DNA of 64,000 nt from assembly GCA_963823275.1 (NCBI GenBank), contig CAWGKW010000002.1, positions 806,001 through 870,000 on the forward strand, given 5' to 3'. How positions within the stretch are numbered: the first letter of the stretch is position 1; each line of letters opens with the position of its first letter. The translations under genes were made by a program, and so were the position numbers. Origin of the DNA: RHKX01 sp963823275. Lineage in GTDB: Bacteria > Actinomycetota > Thermoleophilia > Solirubrobacterales > 70-9. The notes beneath the pieces are model-generated. The model had not been told where the DNA came from. It ran no database searches and saw only the letters and a list, made by a program, of their open reading frames with translations. Shown piece by piece: positions 1 to 7,082 of the stretch.

Positions 1-407
1 TGTTCGAGGGCGGCGACGCTCTGCCGATCGACACGTTCGAGGTGGCCGAGTCCGGCGAGAAGGCCGAGATCGAGCGGCGGTCCCTGCCCTTCCAGCTCGG
101 CGACGAGGTCCTCCTCACGATCGACGAACCCCACATGTACAACCCTGGAGATGCGGTCGCGCGGGTCGATGCGCTGGTGATAACCGTCACGGGCGCAGCA
201 CCCCTCGTCGGCGAGCGGAAGCTGGTCCGGATCGAGGAGATCGGGCGTTCGTCCGGTGTCGCGACGTTGGTCGACGGAATTCCCGAGGGGTCGGATGATC
301 ACGAATCCGTCGACGGGCTAGAATCCGGCACTCGGCGCCGCGGCCGTCAAGGCGGACGGCGCCGTTCCCGCGCCGGGAGCGGTACCAATCCCGGCCAAGA
401 ATCCTGA
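1..407 (+). CDS. Ribonuclease G/E family protein, C-terminal end (partial)
   Basis: The reading frame is open from the window edge (codons from base 3) to TGA at 405-407, so only the last ~134 residues are present. The visible part has the pattern of the actinobacterial Rne/Rng tail: an HMYNPGDAVARVDALVITV stretch followed by GERKLVRIEEIGRSSGVA, which resembles the small TRAM/OB-like RNA-binding segment after the catalytic domain. It ends in an Arg/Gly-rich basic tail (RRRGRQGGRRRSR), common in RNase E for RNA or protein contacts. The enzyme processes rRNA and mRNA. Its place directly upstream of rplU and rpmA is the conserved order in Actinobacteria. The catalytic domain lies outside the window, so E versus G type cannot be decided. 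Confidence 0.8.
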   Translation, partial: FEGGDALPIDTFEVAESGEKAEIERRSLPFQLGDEVLLTIDEPHMYNPGDAVARVDALVITVTGAAPLVGERKLVRIEEIGRSSGVATLVDGIPEGSDDHESVDGLESGTRRRGRQGGRRRSRAGSGTNPGQES

Positions 408-443
408 TTCAGTCCGAGTCCCATTGAGGCGAGCCAGATCGAT

Positions 444-1055
444 ATGTCCACATACGCGATAGTCGAAAGCGGAGGAAAGCAGTACCGCGTCGAGGAGGGT
501 CAGACCCTGCTCGTCGACCGCATCTCCGAGGATGAGGGCGCCAAGGTCGGCCTGCGCGCGGTCATGTTCCGCAGCGAGGCCGACACGCTGATCGCGCCCA
601 AGGATCTCGAGAAGGTCAGGGTCGAGGCCAAGATCGCCGGCCACGAGCGCGGCGAGAAGATCAAGGTCTTCAAGTACAAGGCCAAGAAGGGCTACCGCAA
701 GCACCAGGGCCATCGCTCCGAGCTGACCCGCCTCGAGGTCACCGAGGTCAAGATGCTCGCCCGCAAGCCCGCCGCCGCCAAGAAGGAGGAGGCCAAGGCC
801 GAGCCGAAGCCGGCCGCGACTGAGAAGGCGGCTGCCAAGGCGCCGGCGGCCAAGCCGGCGGCGAAGAAGCCTGCGGCCAAGAAGCCGGCCGCCGCCGCCA
901 AGAAGCCGGCGGCCAAGCCGGCGGCAAAGAAGCCCGCGGCAAAGAAGCCGGCCGCAAAGAAGCCCGCGGCCGCCAAGAAGCCGGCCCCAAAGAAGCCCGC
1001 CGCTGCCAAGAAGCCTGCGGCCAAGAAGCCCGCCGCTGAGAAGGAGACTGACTGA
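444..1055 (+). CDS. rplU: 50S ribosomal protein L21 with long Lys/Ala/Pro-rich C-terminal tail
   Basis: Residues 1-~107 are a standard L21: MSTYAIVESGGKQYRV at the N-terminus and GYRKHQGHRSELTRLEV near the end of the core, matching the usual ~100-residue protein that binds 23S rRNA. About 95 further residues are almost only K, A and P, built from degenerate PAAKK units like the tails of histone H1 or mycobacterial HupB. The ATG at 444 gives the canonical N-terminus. The stop overlaps the rpmA start by one base (TGATG), so the two are translationally coupled. The tail is in frame and of the same base composition as the core. A nucleic-acid-binding role for the tail is inference. Confidence 0.97.
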   Translation: MSTYAIVESGGKQYRVEEGQTLLVDRISEDEGAKVGLRAVMFRSEADTLIAPKDLEKVRVEAKIAGHERGEKIKVFKYKAKKGYRKHQGHRSELTRLEVTEVKMLARKPAAAKKEEAKAEPKPAATEKAAAKAPAAKPAAKKPAAKKPAAAAKKPAAKPAAKKPAAKKPAAKKPAAAKKPAPKKPAAAKKPAAKKPAAEKETD

Positions 1056-1312
1056 TGGCTCACAAGAAGGGGCTCGGTTCGAGCCGCAATGGTCGCGATT
1101 CCAAGCCGAAGTTCCTCGGCGTGAAGGTCTTTGCCGGTCAGTCCGTTCAGGGCGGCGAGATCATCGTGCGTCAGCGCGGAACCCGCTTTCACCCCGGCGA
1201 CGGTGTCGGCATCGGCCGCGATCACACGATCTTCGCCACGCGCCCCGGCACGGTCGAGTTCAAGCCCGGCCGCAAGGGCCGTGTGATCTCGGTCGCCCAG
1301 ACCTCCGAGTAG
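1055..1312 (+). CDS. rpmA: 50S ribosomal protein L27
   Basis: This 85-residue protein starts MAHKKGLGSSRNGRDS, the diagnostic L27 N-terminus whose flexible end reaches toward the peptidyl-transferase centre; no cleavable N-terminal extension of the Firmicutes type is present. The GGEIIVRQRGTRFHPG and GRDHTIFA segments are typical. The ATG shares a base with the rplU stop. The rplU-rpmA-obg order is conserved widely in bacteria and places ribosome assembly factor Obg next to its substrate proteins. Confidence 0.98.
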   Translation: MAHKKGLGSSRNGRDSKPKFLGVKVFAGQSVQGGEIIVRQRGTRFHPGDGVGIGRDHTIFATRPGTVEFKPGRKGRVISVAQTSE

Positions 1313-1372
1313 CGCTCACTGACAGAGGCCGGCTTCGCTCCCGGCTCGCCCCGGGCTGCGATCCTCACTGCT

Positions 1373-2668
1373 GTGTTCCATGATCGCGCGCGCATATTCG
1401 TCGAGGGTGGGCGCGGCGGCGACGGCGTCGTCAGCTTCCGCCGCGAGGCTCACGTCCCGCGGGGCGGGCCCGACGGTGGTGACGGCGGCCATGGGGGCGA
1501 TGTCGTGCTGCTGTGCGATCCGTCGCGCCGCGATCTCGCCTCGATGCGCGTCTCGGCCCACTACCGGGCCGAGCGGGGCGGGCACGGCCAGGGAGCCAAC
1601 AAGCACGGTGCCCGCGGCGGTGACCTGGTCGTCCTCGTTCCGCCCGGGACGACGGTCGAAGGGCTCGAGGGTGAGCTCTTCGATCTGGTCGAACCCGGTC
1701 AGCGGGCGACGGTCGCGACCGGGGGCCTGGGCGGACACGGCAACAAGCGCTTCACCTCGGCGACCCACCAGGCGCCCCGCTTCGCCGAGAACGGCCTGCT
1801 CGGTCAATCGGGATGGGTCGAGCTGCGGCTCCGGCTGCTGGCAGACGCCGGGCTCGTCGGGCTCCCCAATGCGGGGAAGTCCTCGCTGCTCGCTCGGATC
1901 ACCCGGGCGGCCCCGAAGGTCGCCAACTACCCGTTCACCACGCTCGAGCCGATCCTCGGGACGATCGACGACGGAGAACGCCAGCTCGTCCTCGCCGACA
2001 TCCCCGGGCTGATCGAGGGAGCCGCCGACGGCGCGGGCCTCGGGCACGAGTTCCTCGCTCACGTCGAACGCTGTCGCGTCCTCGTCCATCTGCTCGAGAT
2101 CGGAGAGGGCACCGATCCGGACGCCGCCTATGACGTGGTTCGCGGCGAGCTCGCCGCACATGGATCGGGGCTCGACCGGCTCCCTGAGCTGGTCGTCCTG
2201 TCGAAGAGCGATCTGCTGCCGGCCGACGAGGTCGACCTCGAACTCGACGCGTGGCGGGAGAGTCACCCCGGGACTTCGCCGATCGCCATCTCATCCGCAA
2301 CCGGGGCGGGCATCGACGAGCTGGTGGGTGCGGTCTTCAAGACGGTGGCCGGGGCCGATCTCGGAGACGACTCGCCGATCCAGGCTGCGGCGAGTGCGGA
2401 ACCCGAGTTTCAGTCCGAGCACCGGGTCTACCGGCCCAAGGGCGCGGGTGGGTTCGACGTCGCGGTGATCGGCGACGGGGTCTTCGAGGTCGTCGGACGC
2501 GGGGTGGAGATGCTCGTGGAGCGCCACGACCTCGCCAACCCGGAGGCGATCAGCTACCTGGAGCGTCGCCTGAAGGAGATCGGTGTCATCAAGGCGCTCC
2601 GGGACGCGGGCTTCGAGGACGGTGACGAGGTCAGGGTCGGCGACGAGACGTTCGAGCTGGATGCCTAG
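1373..2668 (+). CDS. obg: GTPase Obg (ribosome assembly / stress GTPase)
   Basis: The 431-residue protein has the three Obg domains: a glycine-rich Obg fold (residues 1-~157, e.g. FVEGGRGGDGVVSFRRE), a Ras-like G domain (GLPNAGKSS P-loop near residue 163, DIPGLIEG G3, SKSD G4, SSATG G5) and a C-terminal OCT domain (from about residue 350, VYRPKGAGGFDV onward). Obg binds the 50S subunit during late assembly and links GTP/ppGpp status to growth. The start is GTG at 1373, since upstream codons do not extend the family match. A structured repeat begins immediately after the stop codon. Confidence 0.98.
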   Translation: MFHDRARIFVEGGRGGDGVVSFRREAHVPRGGPDGGDGGHGGDVVLLCDPSRRDLASMRVSAHYRAERGGHGQGANKHGARGGDLVVLVPPGTTVEGLEGELFDLVEPGQRATVATGGLGGHGNKRFTSATHQAPRFAENGLLGQSGWVELRLRLLADAGLVGLPNAGKSSLLARITRAAPKVANYPFTTLEPILGTIDDGERQLVLADIPGLIEGAADGAGLGHEFLAHVERCRVLVHLLEIGEGTDPDAAYDVVRGELAAHGSGLDRLPELVVLSKSDLLPADEVDLELDAWRESHPGTSPIAISSATGAGIDELVGAVFKTVAGADLGDDSPIQAAASAEPEFQSEHRVYRPKGAGGFDVAVIGDGVFEVVGRGVEMLVERHDLANPEAISYLERRLKEIGVIKALRDAGFEDGDEVRVGDETFELDA

Positions 2669-2840
2669 GTGACTCCGACGGAATGCTCCGCTGCGCGTCC
2701 GCTTCCGTCGGGCGGCGCGGTGTTGCCGCTCGGCAAGGGCGTCGGGTTGTTGGTGGGGCGGGGCTCCGCTGCGCGTCCGCTCTGCTCGGGCGGCGCCGTG
2801 TTGCCGCTCGGCAGGGGCGTCAGGTTGTTGGTGGGGCGGG
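2669..2840 (+). repeat. 3'-end stem-loop repeat, copy A plus partial copy B
   Basis: Copy A (2669-2763) begins at the base after the obg stop. Its arms CCGACGGAA (2675-2683) and TTCCGTCGG (2703-2711) pair perfectly around a loop beginning TGCTCCGC and ending GCGTCCGC that nearly all copies share. A second small stem GCGG-TGTTG-CCGC and a GGGCGTC end follow. Copy B (2764-2840) keeps the loop and right half but lacks the left arm. No coding is likely: the open frames through this region only reflect the repeat composition. Confidence 0.85.
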
Positions 2841-2987
2841 CTCTCCGCCCTGGCCTGGCGGCGCGGTGTGCAGTTCGTTGGCGGATTTCCGTTGGATGTC
2901 AGTGGTAATCGACCACTGAACCTGAAACGTCGCTCGGCAGGCGGGTGAACGGCGTGGTGGGAGTCAGGTTCTTCCCTCGTTGCCTGG
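2841..2987 (+). repeat. Repeat module 2 (two conserved inverted repeats)
   Basis: This stretch recurs almost unchanged, in inverted orientation, at about 50277-50400. It holds a perfect hairpin TCAGTGGT (2899-2906), loop AATCG, ACCACTGA (2912-2919), directly followed by AACCTGA (2919-2925), which pairs with TCAGGTT (2964-2970). Both inverted repeats are kept in the distant copy. It is flanked on both sides by module-1 sequence in both places, so the two modules form one composite element. No gene is visible here. Confidence 0.8.
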
Positions 2988-3434
2988 GATGACTCCGAGC
3001 AGATGCTCCGCTGCGCGTCCGCTCTGGCCGGGCGGCGCGGTGTTGCCGCTTGGCAGGGGCGTCTTGGATGACTCCGAGCAGATGCTCCGCTGCGCGTCCG
3101 CTCTGGCCGGGCGGCGCGGTGTTGCCGCTCGGCAGGGGCGTCTTGGATGACTCCGAGCAGATGCTCCGCTTCGCGTCCGCTCTGCTCGGGTTGCGCGGTG
3201 TTATCGCTCGGCAGGGGCGTCAGGTTGTTGGTGGGGTGGGCTCCGCTGCGCGTCCGCTCTGCTCGGGCGGCGCGGTGTTGCCGCTTGGCAGGGGCGTCAG
3301 GTCGTTGGTTGACTCCGAGCAGATGCTCCGCTGCGCGTCCGCTCTGCTCGGGCGGCGCGGTGTTGCCGCTCGGCAGGGGCGTCAGGTCGTTGGTGGGGTG
3401 GGGCTCCGCTTCGCGTCCGCTCCGGCGGTGTCAG
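2988..3434 (+). repeat. Tandem array of the 3'-end stem-loop repeat upstream of proB
   Basis: Five to six units follow one another: full units at 2988, 3067, 3146 and 3310, left-arm-less units at 3241 and a truncated one at 3404. The first three full units start exactly 79 bp apart. The core loop is nearly invariant (G/T variation at one position). The unit at 3310 has a perfect 9-bp stem CCGAGCAGA (3315-3323) / TCTGCTCGG (3343-3351); the units at 2988 and 3067 carry TCTGGCCGG in the right arm, giving two central mismatches. The array ends 12 bp before the proB start. Confidence 0.85.
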
Positions 3435-3446
3435 ACTGCCCGTCCT

Positions 3447-4535
3447 GTGACTTTGGTCGTCAAACTCGGCTCCTCGATCGTCGCCGGCGCCGACGGCGCC
3501 CTGCGCGTTGACGTGCTCGATCGGGTCTGCGGGCAGGTCGCCGAGCTGCACGAGGGCGGAGAGGAGATCGTCATGGTCACCTCGGGGGCGATCGCCCGCG
3601 GACGCCGAATGCTGGGACTGGCGGTGCGCCCGTCGGCGGTGGACGAGCTGCAGGCTGCATCCGCCGTCGGGCAGGGCTCGCTCTTCCGCTCCTACGAGGA
3701 GCGGCTGGCCCGCAGCGACGTGCGGGCCGCGCAGGTGCTGCTCACCGCGTTCGACATGTCGGAGCGGATCAACTACCTGAACGCGCGACAGACTCTCCAG
3801 CGCCTGCTCGCCTGGCACGTCGTTCCCGTCATCAACGAGAACGACACCACCGCCACCGACGAGATCACGTTCGGCGATAACGACTTCCTCTCCGCCCAGG
3901 TCGCGATCATGATTGAGGCGCGCCGACTGATTCTGCTCACCGACCAGGCCGGCCTCTTCAGCTCCGACCCGCGCGGCAACCCCGGCGCCGAACTGGTGGA
4001 GCACGTCGGCGACGCCGGCGAGCTCGACGGCTACGAGATCGGCTCGCGAGGCTCGCAGTTCGGCTCCGGCGGGATGCGCAGCAAGGTCGTCGCCGCTCAG
4101 ATGGCGAGTGGCTCCGGCATCGGCGTGACGATCTGCGACGGGACCGCCCCCGGCACCCTGCTGGCCGCCGCGCGCGGAGAGAAGGTCGGGACCTCCTTCA
4201 CCGGTCGCCACGATCGCGCCCCCAGCTTCAAGCTCTGGCTTCGCTGGGCGACCCCGGCGCAGGGCCGGATCGTCGTTGACGAGGGCGCCGGGCGGGTCCT
4301 TCGTCAGAGCGGCTCCTCGTTGCTGCCGGTCGGAATCACGATCGTCGAGGGGAGCTTCACGGCCGGCGACCCGGTCGAGGTGGTCGACGGGCAGGGCATC
4401 GTCGGCAAGGGGATCGCCGAGCACTCCTCGGAGGTCCTCGAGCGCCTGCGTGGTAAACGCAGCTCCGAGGTGGCCGAGATCCTCCCCGGCGGCGCCACGG
4501 AGGCGATTCACCGGGACCGCTTCGTGCTCACTTAA
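3447..4535 (+). CDS. proB: Glutamate 5-kinase
   Basis: This enzyme phosphorylates glutamate to gamma-glutamyl phosphate, the first step of proline synthesis. The 362-residue protein has the amino-acid-kinase fold: VVKLGSSIV at residue 4, VTSGAIARGRRMLG, then VINENDTTATDEITFGDND, and GSGGMRSKVVAAQMA, followed by a C-terminal PUA domain (about residue 275 on, QGRIVVDEGAGRVL). The frame is open further upstream but there only reads through the repeat array, so I chose GTG 3447, which puts the kinase motif at the usual distance. Its product is unstable and is passed to ProA, encoded next. Confidence 0.96.
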   Translation: MTLVVKLGSSIVAGADGALRVDVLDRVCGQVAELHEGGEEIVMVTSGAIARGRRMLGLAVRPSAVDELQAASAVGQGSLFRSYEERLARSDVRAAQVLLTAFDMSERINYLNARQTLQRLLAWHVVPVINENDTTATDEITFGDNDFLSAQVAIMIEARRLILLTDQAGLFSSDPRGNPGAELVEHVGDAGELDGYEIGSRGSQFGSGGMRSKVVAAQMASGSGIGVTICDGTAPGTLLAAARGEKVGTSFTGRHDRAPSFKLWLRWATPAQGRIVVDEGAGRVLRQSGSSLLPVGITIVEGSFTAGDPVEVVDGQGIVGKGIAEHSSEVLERLRGKRSSEVAEILPGGATEAIHRDRFVLT

Positions 4536-4616
4536 CGATCCCGAGGGACTGCTCCGCTTCGCGTCCGCCTCCTCGGCCTGTGCGGTGTTGCCGCTCGGCG
4601 GGGGCGTCAGGTTTCC
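4536..4616 (+). repeat. 3'-end stem-loop repeat, proB copy
   Basis: A single diverged copy starts right after the proB TAA. The arms are CCGAGG (4541-4546) and CCTCGG (4571-4576); relative to the common arms the sixth pair is changed from C-G to G-C on both sides, so pairing is retained. The conserved loop (TGCTCCGC...GCGTCCGC) and the trailing GCGGTGTTGCCGC stem are present. Confidence 0.8.
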
Positions 4617-4651
4617 GTTGGGTCGACGATCGGCTCGGCTACTCTTCATCG

Positions 4652-5918
4652 ATGGCCGTAGCCGCTGAATCCGTGACCGATATCTGCCGCCGTGCGAAGG
4701 CTGCATCGCTGATCCTGCCCGGGGTTTCGACCGCCGCCAAGGACCAGGCGCTGACGGCGCTTGCGCGGCTCCTACGCGGGCGCAGCGGTGACATCCTCGC
4801 CGCCAACCGGGTCGATCTTCAGCGTGGGCGGGAGGCCGGTCTCGAGGATGCGCTGATCGACCGGCTCAGCCTCGACGAAGCGCGGGTCGAGGCGATGGCA
4901 GCCGGGGTCGAGGCGGTTATCGGACTCGACGATCCGGTCGGAGAGCTGCTGGAGAGGCGCACTTTGGAGAGCGGTATCGAGATGGAGCATCGGCGCGTAC
5001 CGATCGGCGTGATCGCGATCGTCTACGAGGCCCGCCCCAACGTGACGATCGATGCCGCGGCTTTGTGTCTGAAGAGCGGCAACGCTGCCGTCCTGCGAGG
5101 TTCCAGCTCCGCTGCCGCCTCCAACGCCGTGCTCGTCGAACTCGTCCGTGAGGCCGTCGCCGAAGCGGGGCTGCCCGACGGGACGGTGCAGGCGGTGGGG
5201 GGCGGGGGCCGTGAGGAACTCGGGGAGCTCGCACGGCAACGAGACCTCGTCGATCTGGTCATCCCCCGCGGGGGGGAGGGCCTGAAGATGGCCCTCGAAG
5301 CGGTTGCAGAGGTGCCGATCCTCTACGCCGCCTCAGGCAACTGCCACGTCTACGTCGATGCCGACGCCGACCTCGAGATGGCGCGAGGCATCGCCTACAA
5401 CGCCAAGGTCCAGCGGCCCGGTGTCTGCAACGCGGCCGAGACGCTGCTGGTCCATGCGGCGGTCGCCCCGAGCTTCCTGCCGGCGATCCTCGCCGAGCTT
5501 TCGTCGGCCGGCGTCGAGCTCGTCGGCGACGAGCGGGTTCAGGCCGACGCCGGAGAGACCTCCGTCGGCGCAGCCACCGATGAAGACTGGGATCGGGAGT
5601 ACCACGGCCTGAAGATGTCCGTTGCGGTCGTCGATTCGCTCGAGGACGCGATTGCTCACGTCAACCTGCACGGCAGCGGCCACTCGGAGGCGATCGTGAC
5701 CGCTCTCCCGGGAGGCGGCAGAAGCGTTCACCCGTGATGTCGATGCCGCCTGCGTCTACGTCAACGCGTCGACTCGTTTCACCGACGGCTTCGAGTTCGG
5801 GATGGGTGCCGAGATCGGTAACTCGACCCAGAAGCTCCACGCTCGGGGCCCGATCGGATTGCGTGAGCTGACCTCGACGAAGTACGTCCTACAGGGCACG
5901 GGTCAGACCCGCGAGTGA
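4652..5918 (+). CDS. proA: Gamma-glutamyl phosphate reductase (one frameshift)
   Basis: This reductase turns gamma-glutamyl phosphate into glutamate semialdehyde with NADPH, the second step of proline synthesis. ATG 4652 gives MAVAAESVTDICRRAKAAS; the aldehyde-dehydrogenase-like fold runs through IYEARPNVTIDAAALCLKSG and the catalytic cysteine in KVQRPGVCNAAET. The frame breaks near 5702-5708: after HSEAIVTA the first frame stops at 5737, while the family sequence continues one base later as REAAEAFTRDVDAACVYVNAS through GMGAEIGNSTQKLHARGP to TGA 5916-5918. One extra base explains this. Since proline synthesis is essential without supply, a sequence error is likelier than decay. The end overlaps the nadD start. 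Confidence 0.93.
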
Positions 5919-6532
5919 GCCGCGCCGTCGGCGTCCTCGGGGGCGCGTTCAATCCACCGCACCTCGGCCATCTGCTGCTCGCGCAGGAAGCCGTCCACGA
6001 TCTCGAGCTCGACGAGCTGATCCTGGTCCCGACCGGGGTGGCGCCTCACAAGCGGATCGAGCCCGAGCCCGGGCCCGAGGTCAGGCTCGAGATGGCTCGC
6101 CTCGCCGTCGCCGGGGTCGACCGGATCTCGGTCTCCGAGCTCGAGATCCACCGAGAGGGGCCGTCCTTCGCCTTTCGTACGCTTGAATTGCTCGTAGATG
6201 AACTTCCGGGGAGTGAGCTGACCTTCGTGATGGGAGCCGACGTCGCCGCCGGCCTCGAACGTTGGAAGCATCCGGAACGGGTCCTCGAGCTGGCGCGGGT
6301 CGCGATCGCCGAGCGCCCCGGCCTCGATCGCTCCGAGGTGGATGAGTCCCTGGCTCGCCTCGGCGCCGAGCACCGGGTCGACCGGATCGAGATGCCTTCG
6401 GTCGGGATCTCCTCATCGATGATTCGAGGCCGCATCGCAGCCGGCAAGCCGGTTCGCTGGTTGGTCGCCGACCCGGTCGCCCAGTTGATCGCCGACCGCG
6501 GGCTTTACCGGGAGGGTGGAGCCCCGAGATGA
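5915..6532 (+). CDS. nadD: Nicotinate-nucleotide adenylyltransferase
   Basis: NadD adenylates nicotinate mononucleotide to deamido-NAD in NAD synthesis. The 205-residue protein has the nucleotidyltransferase signature GGAFNPPHLGHLLLA (residues 9-23, with the GxFxPxHxGH motif) and the C-terminal ISSSMIRGRI, the SxTxIR-type ATP-binding motif, followed by the YIxxxxLY-like end IADRGLY. The GTG start at 5915 lies over the proA stop, and its own stop overlaps the rsfS start, so it sits in the middle of a coupled operon. Confidence 0.97.
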   Translation: MSRAVGVLGGAFNPPHLGHLLLAQEAVHDLELDELILVPTGVAPHKRIEPEPGPEVRLEMARLAVAGVDRISVSELEIHREGPSFAFRTLELLVDELPGSELTFVMGADVAAGLERWKHPERVLELARVAIAERPGLDRSEVDESLARLGAEHRVDRIEMPSVGISSSMIRGRIAAGKPVRWLVADPVAQLIADRGLYREGGAPR

Positions 6533-6915
6533 GCGGCTCACACGATCTGGCCCGCAGGATCGCCGAGATCGCGGACTCGAAGGGCGCGACCGATCTCGTC
6601 GGCCTCGACGTCTCCCGCATCCTCAGCTACACCGACGTTCTCCTGATCTGCTCGGCCCGCAACGAGCGCCAGGCGAAGTCGATCGCCGAGGAGGTGCAGT
6701 TCAAGCTCAAGCACGAGGACGAGCTGCTGCCGCGCCGAGTCGAGGGGCTGCCGGAGGCCCGCTGGGTGCTGGTCGACTTCCTCGATTGCATCCTGCACGT
6801 CTTCGTCCCCGAGACACGCGACCTCTACAGGCTCGATCAGCTCTGGGGAGAGGCGCCGCAGATCGACCTCGACCTCCCAGAGCAGCCGCCGGCGCGGGCG
6901 ATCGGCGAGGGCTGA
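6529..6915 (+). CDS. rsfS: Ribosomal silencing factor RsfS
   Basis: This 128-residue protein belongs to the RsfS/YbeB/Iojap family, which binds L14 on the 50S subunit and blocks subunit joining when nutrients are short. Family features are the N-terminal helix (RRIAEIADSKGATDLVGLDVS), the TDVLLICSARNERQAKSIAEEV strand-helix and WVLVDFLDCILHVFVPETRDLYRLDQLW near the end. ATG 6529 overlaps the nadD stop by four bases. The nadD-rsfS pairing is conserved in many bacteria. Confidence 0.96.
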   Translation: MSGSHDLARRIAEIADSKGATDLVGLDVSRILSYTDVLLICSARNERQAKSIAEEVQFKLKHEDELLPRRVEGLPEARWVLVDFLDCILHVFVPETRDLYRLDQLWGEAPQIDLDLPEQPPARAIGEG

Positions 6916-7082
6916 TCCCGCCGACTCCGACCCGCTCTTCATCGCGGTTTGCCGTCCGCGGCAACGCATAATCTGATGACATCGCTGCAGAGACGTTCAG
7001 GAGGTCGCTGTTCGGATTCCGCCCGTCGGAGGTCGGCGAGGCGATCGTTTCGCTCGAGTCTGAGCTCGGCCGGAGGGCCGAG

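Noticed and set aside
780..1050. DNA tandem repeat or slippage artefact in the rplU tail
   Set aside because: Units differ at many synonymous positions and the frame stays open to the coupled rpmA start, so it is coding.
2988..3434. CRISPR array
   Set aside because: Units are directly adjacent with 79-95 bp periods, no unique spacers and no cas genes.
2669..3446. Open frames through the repeat array, including a 100-residue N-terminal extension of ProB
   Set aside because: They only translate the repeat (SEQMLRCASALLGRR-like peptides in several frames); the kinase motif starts at GTG 3447, and the stem covariation argues for structure rather than protein.
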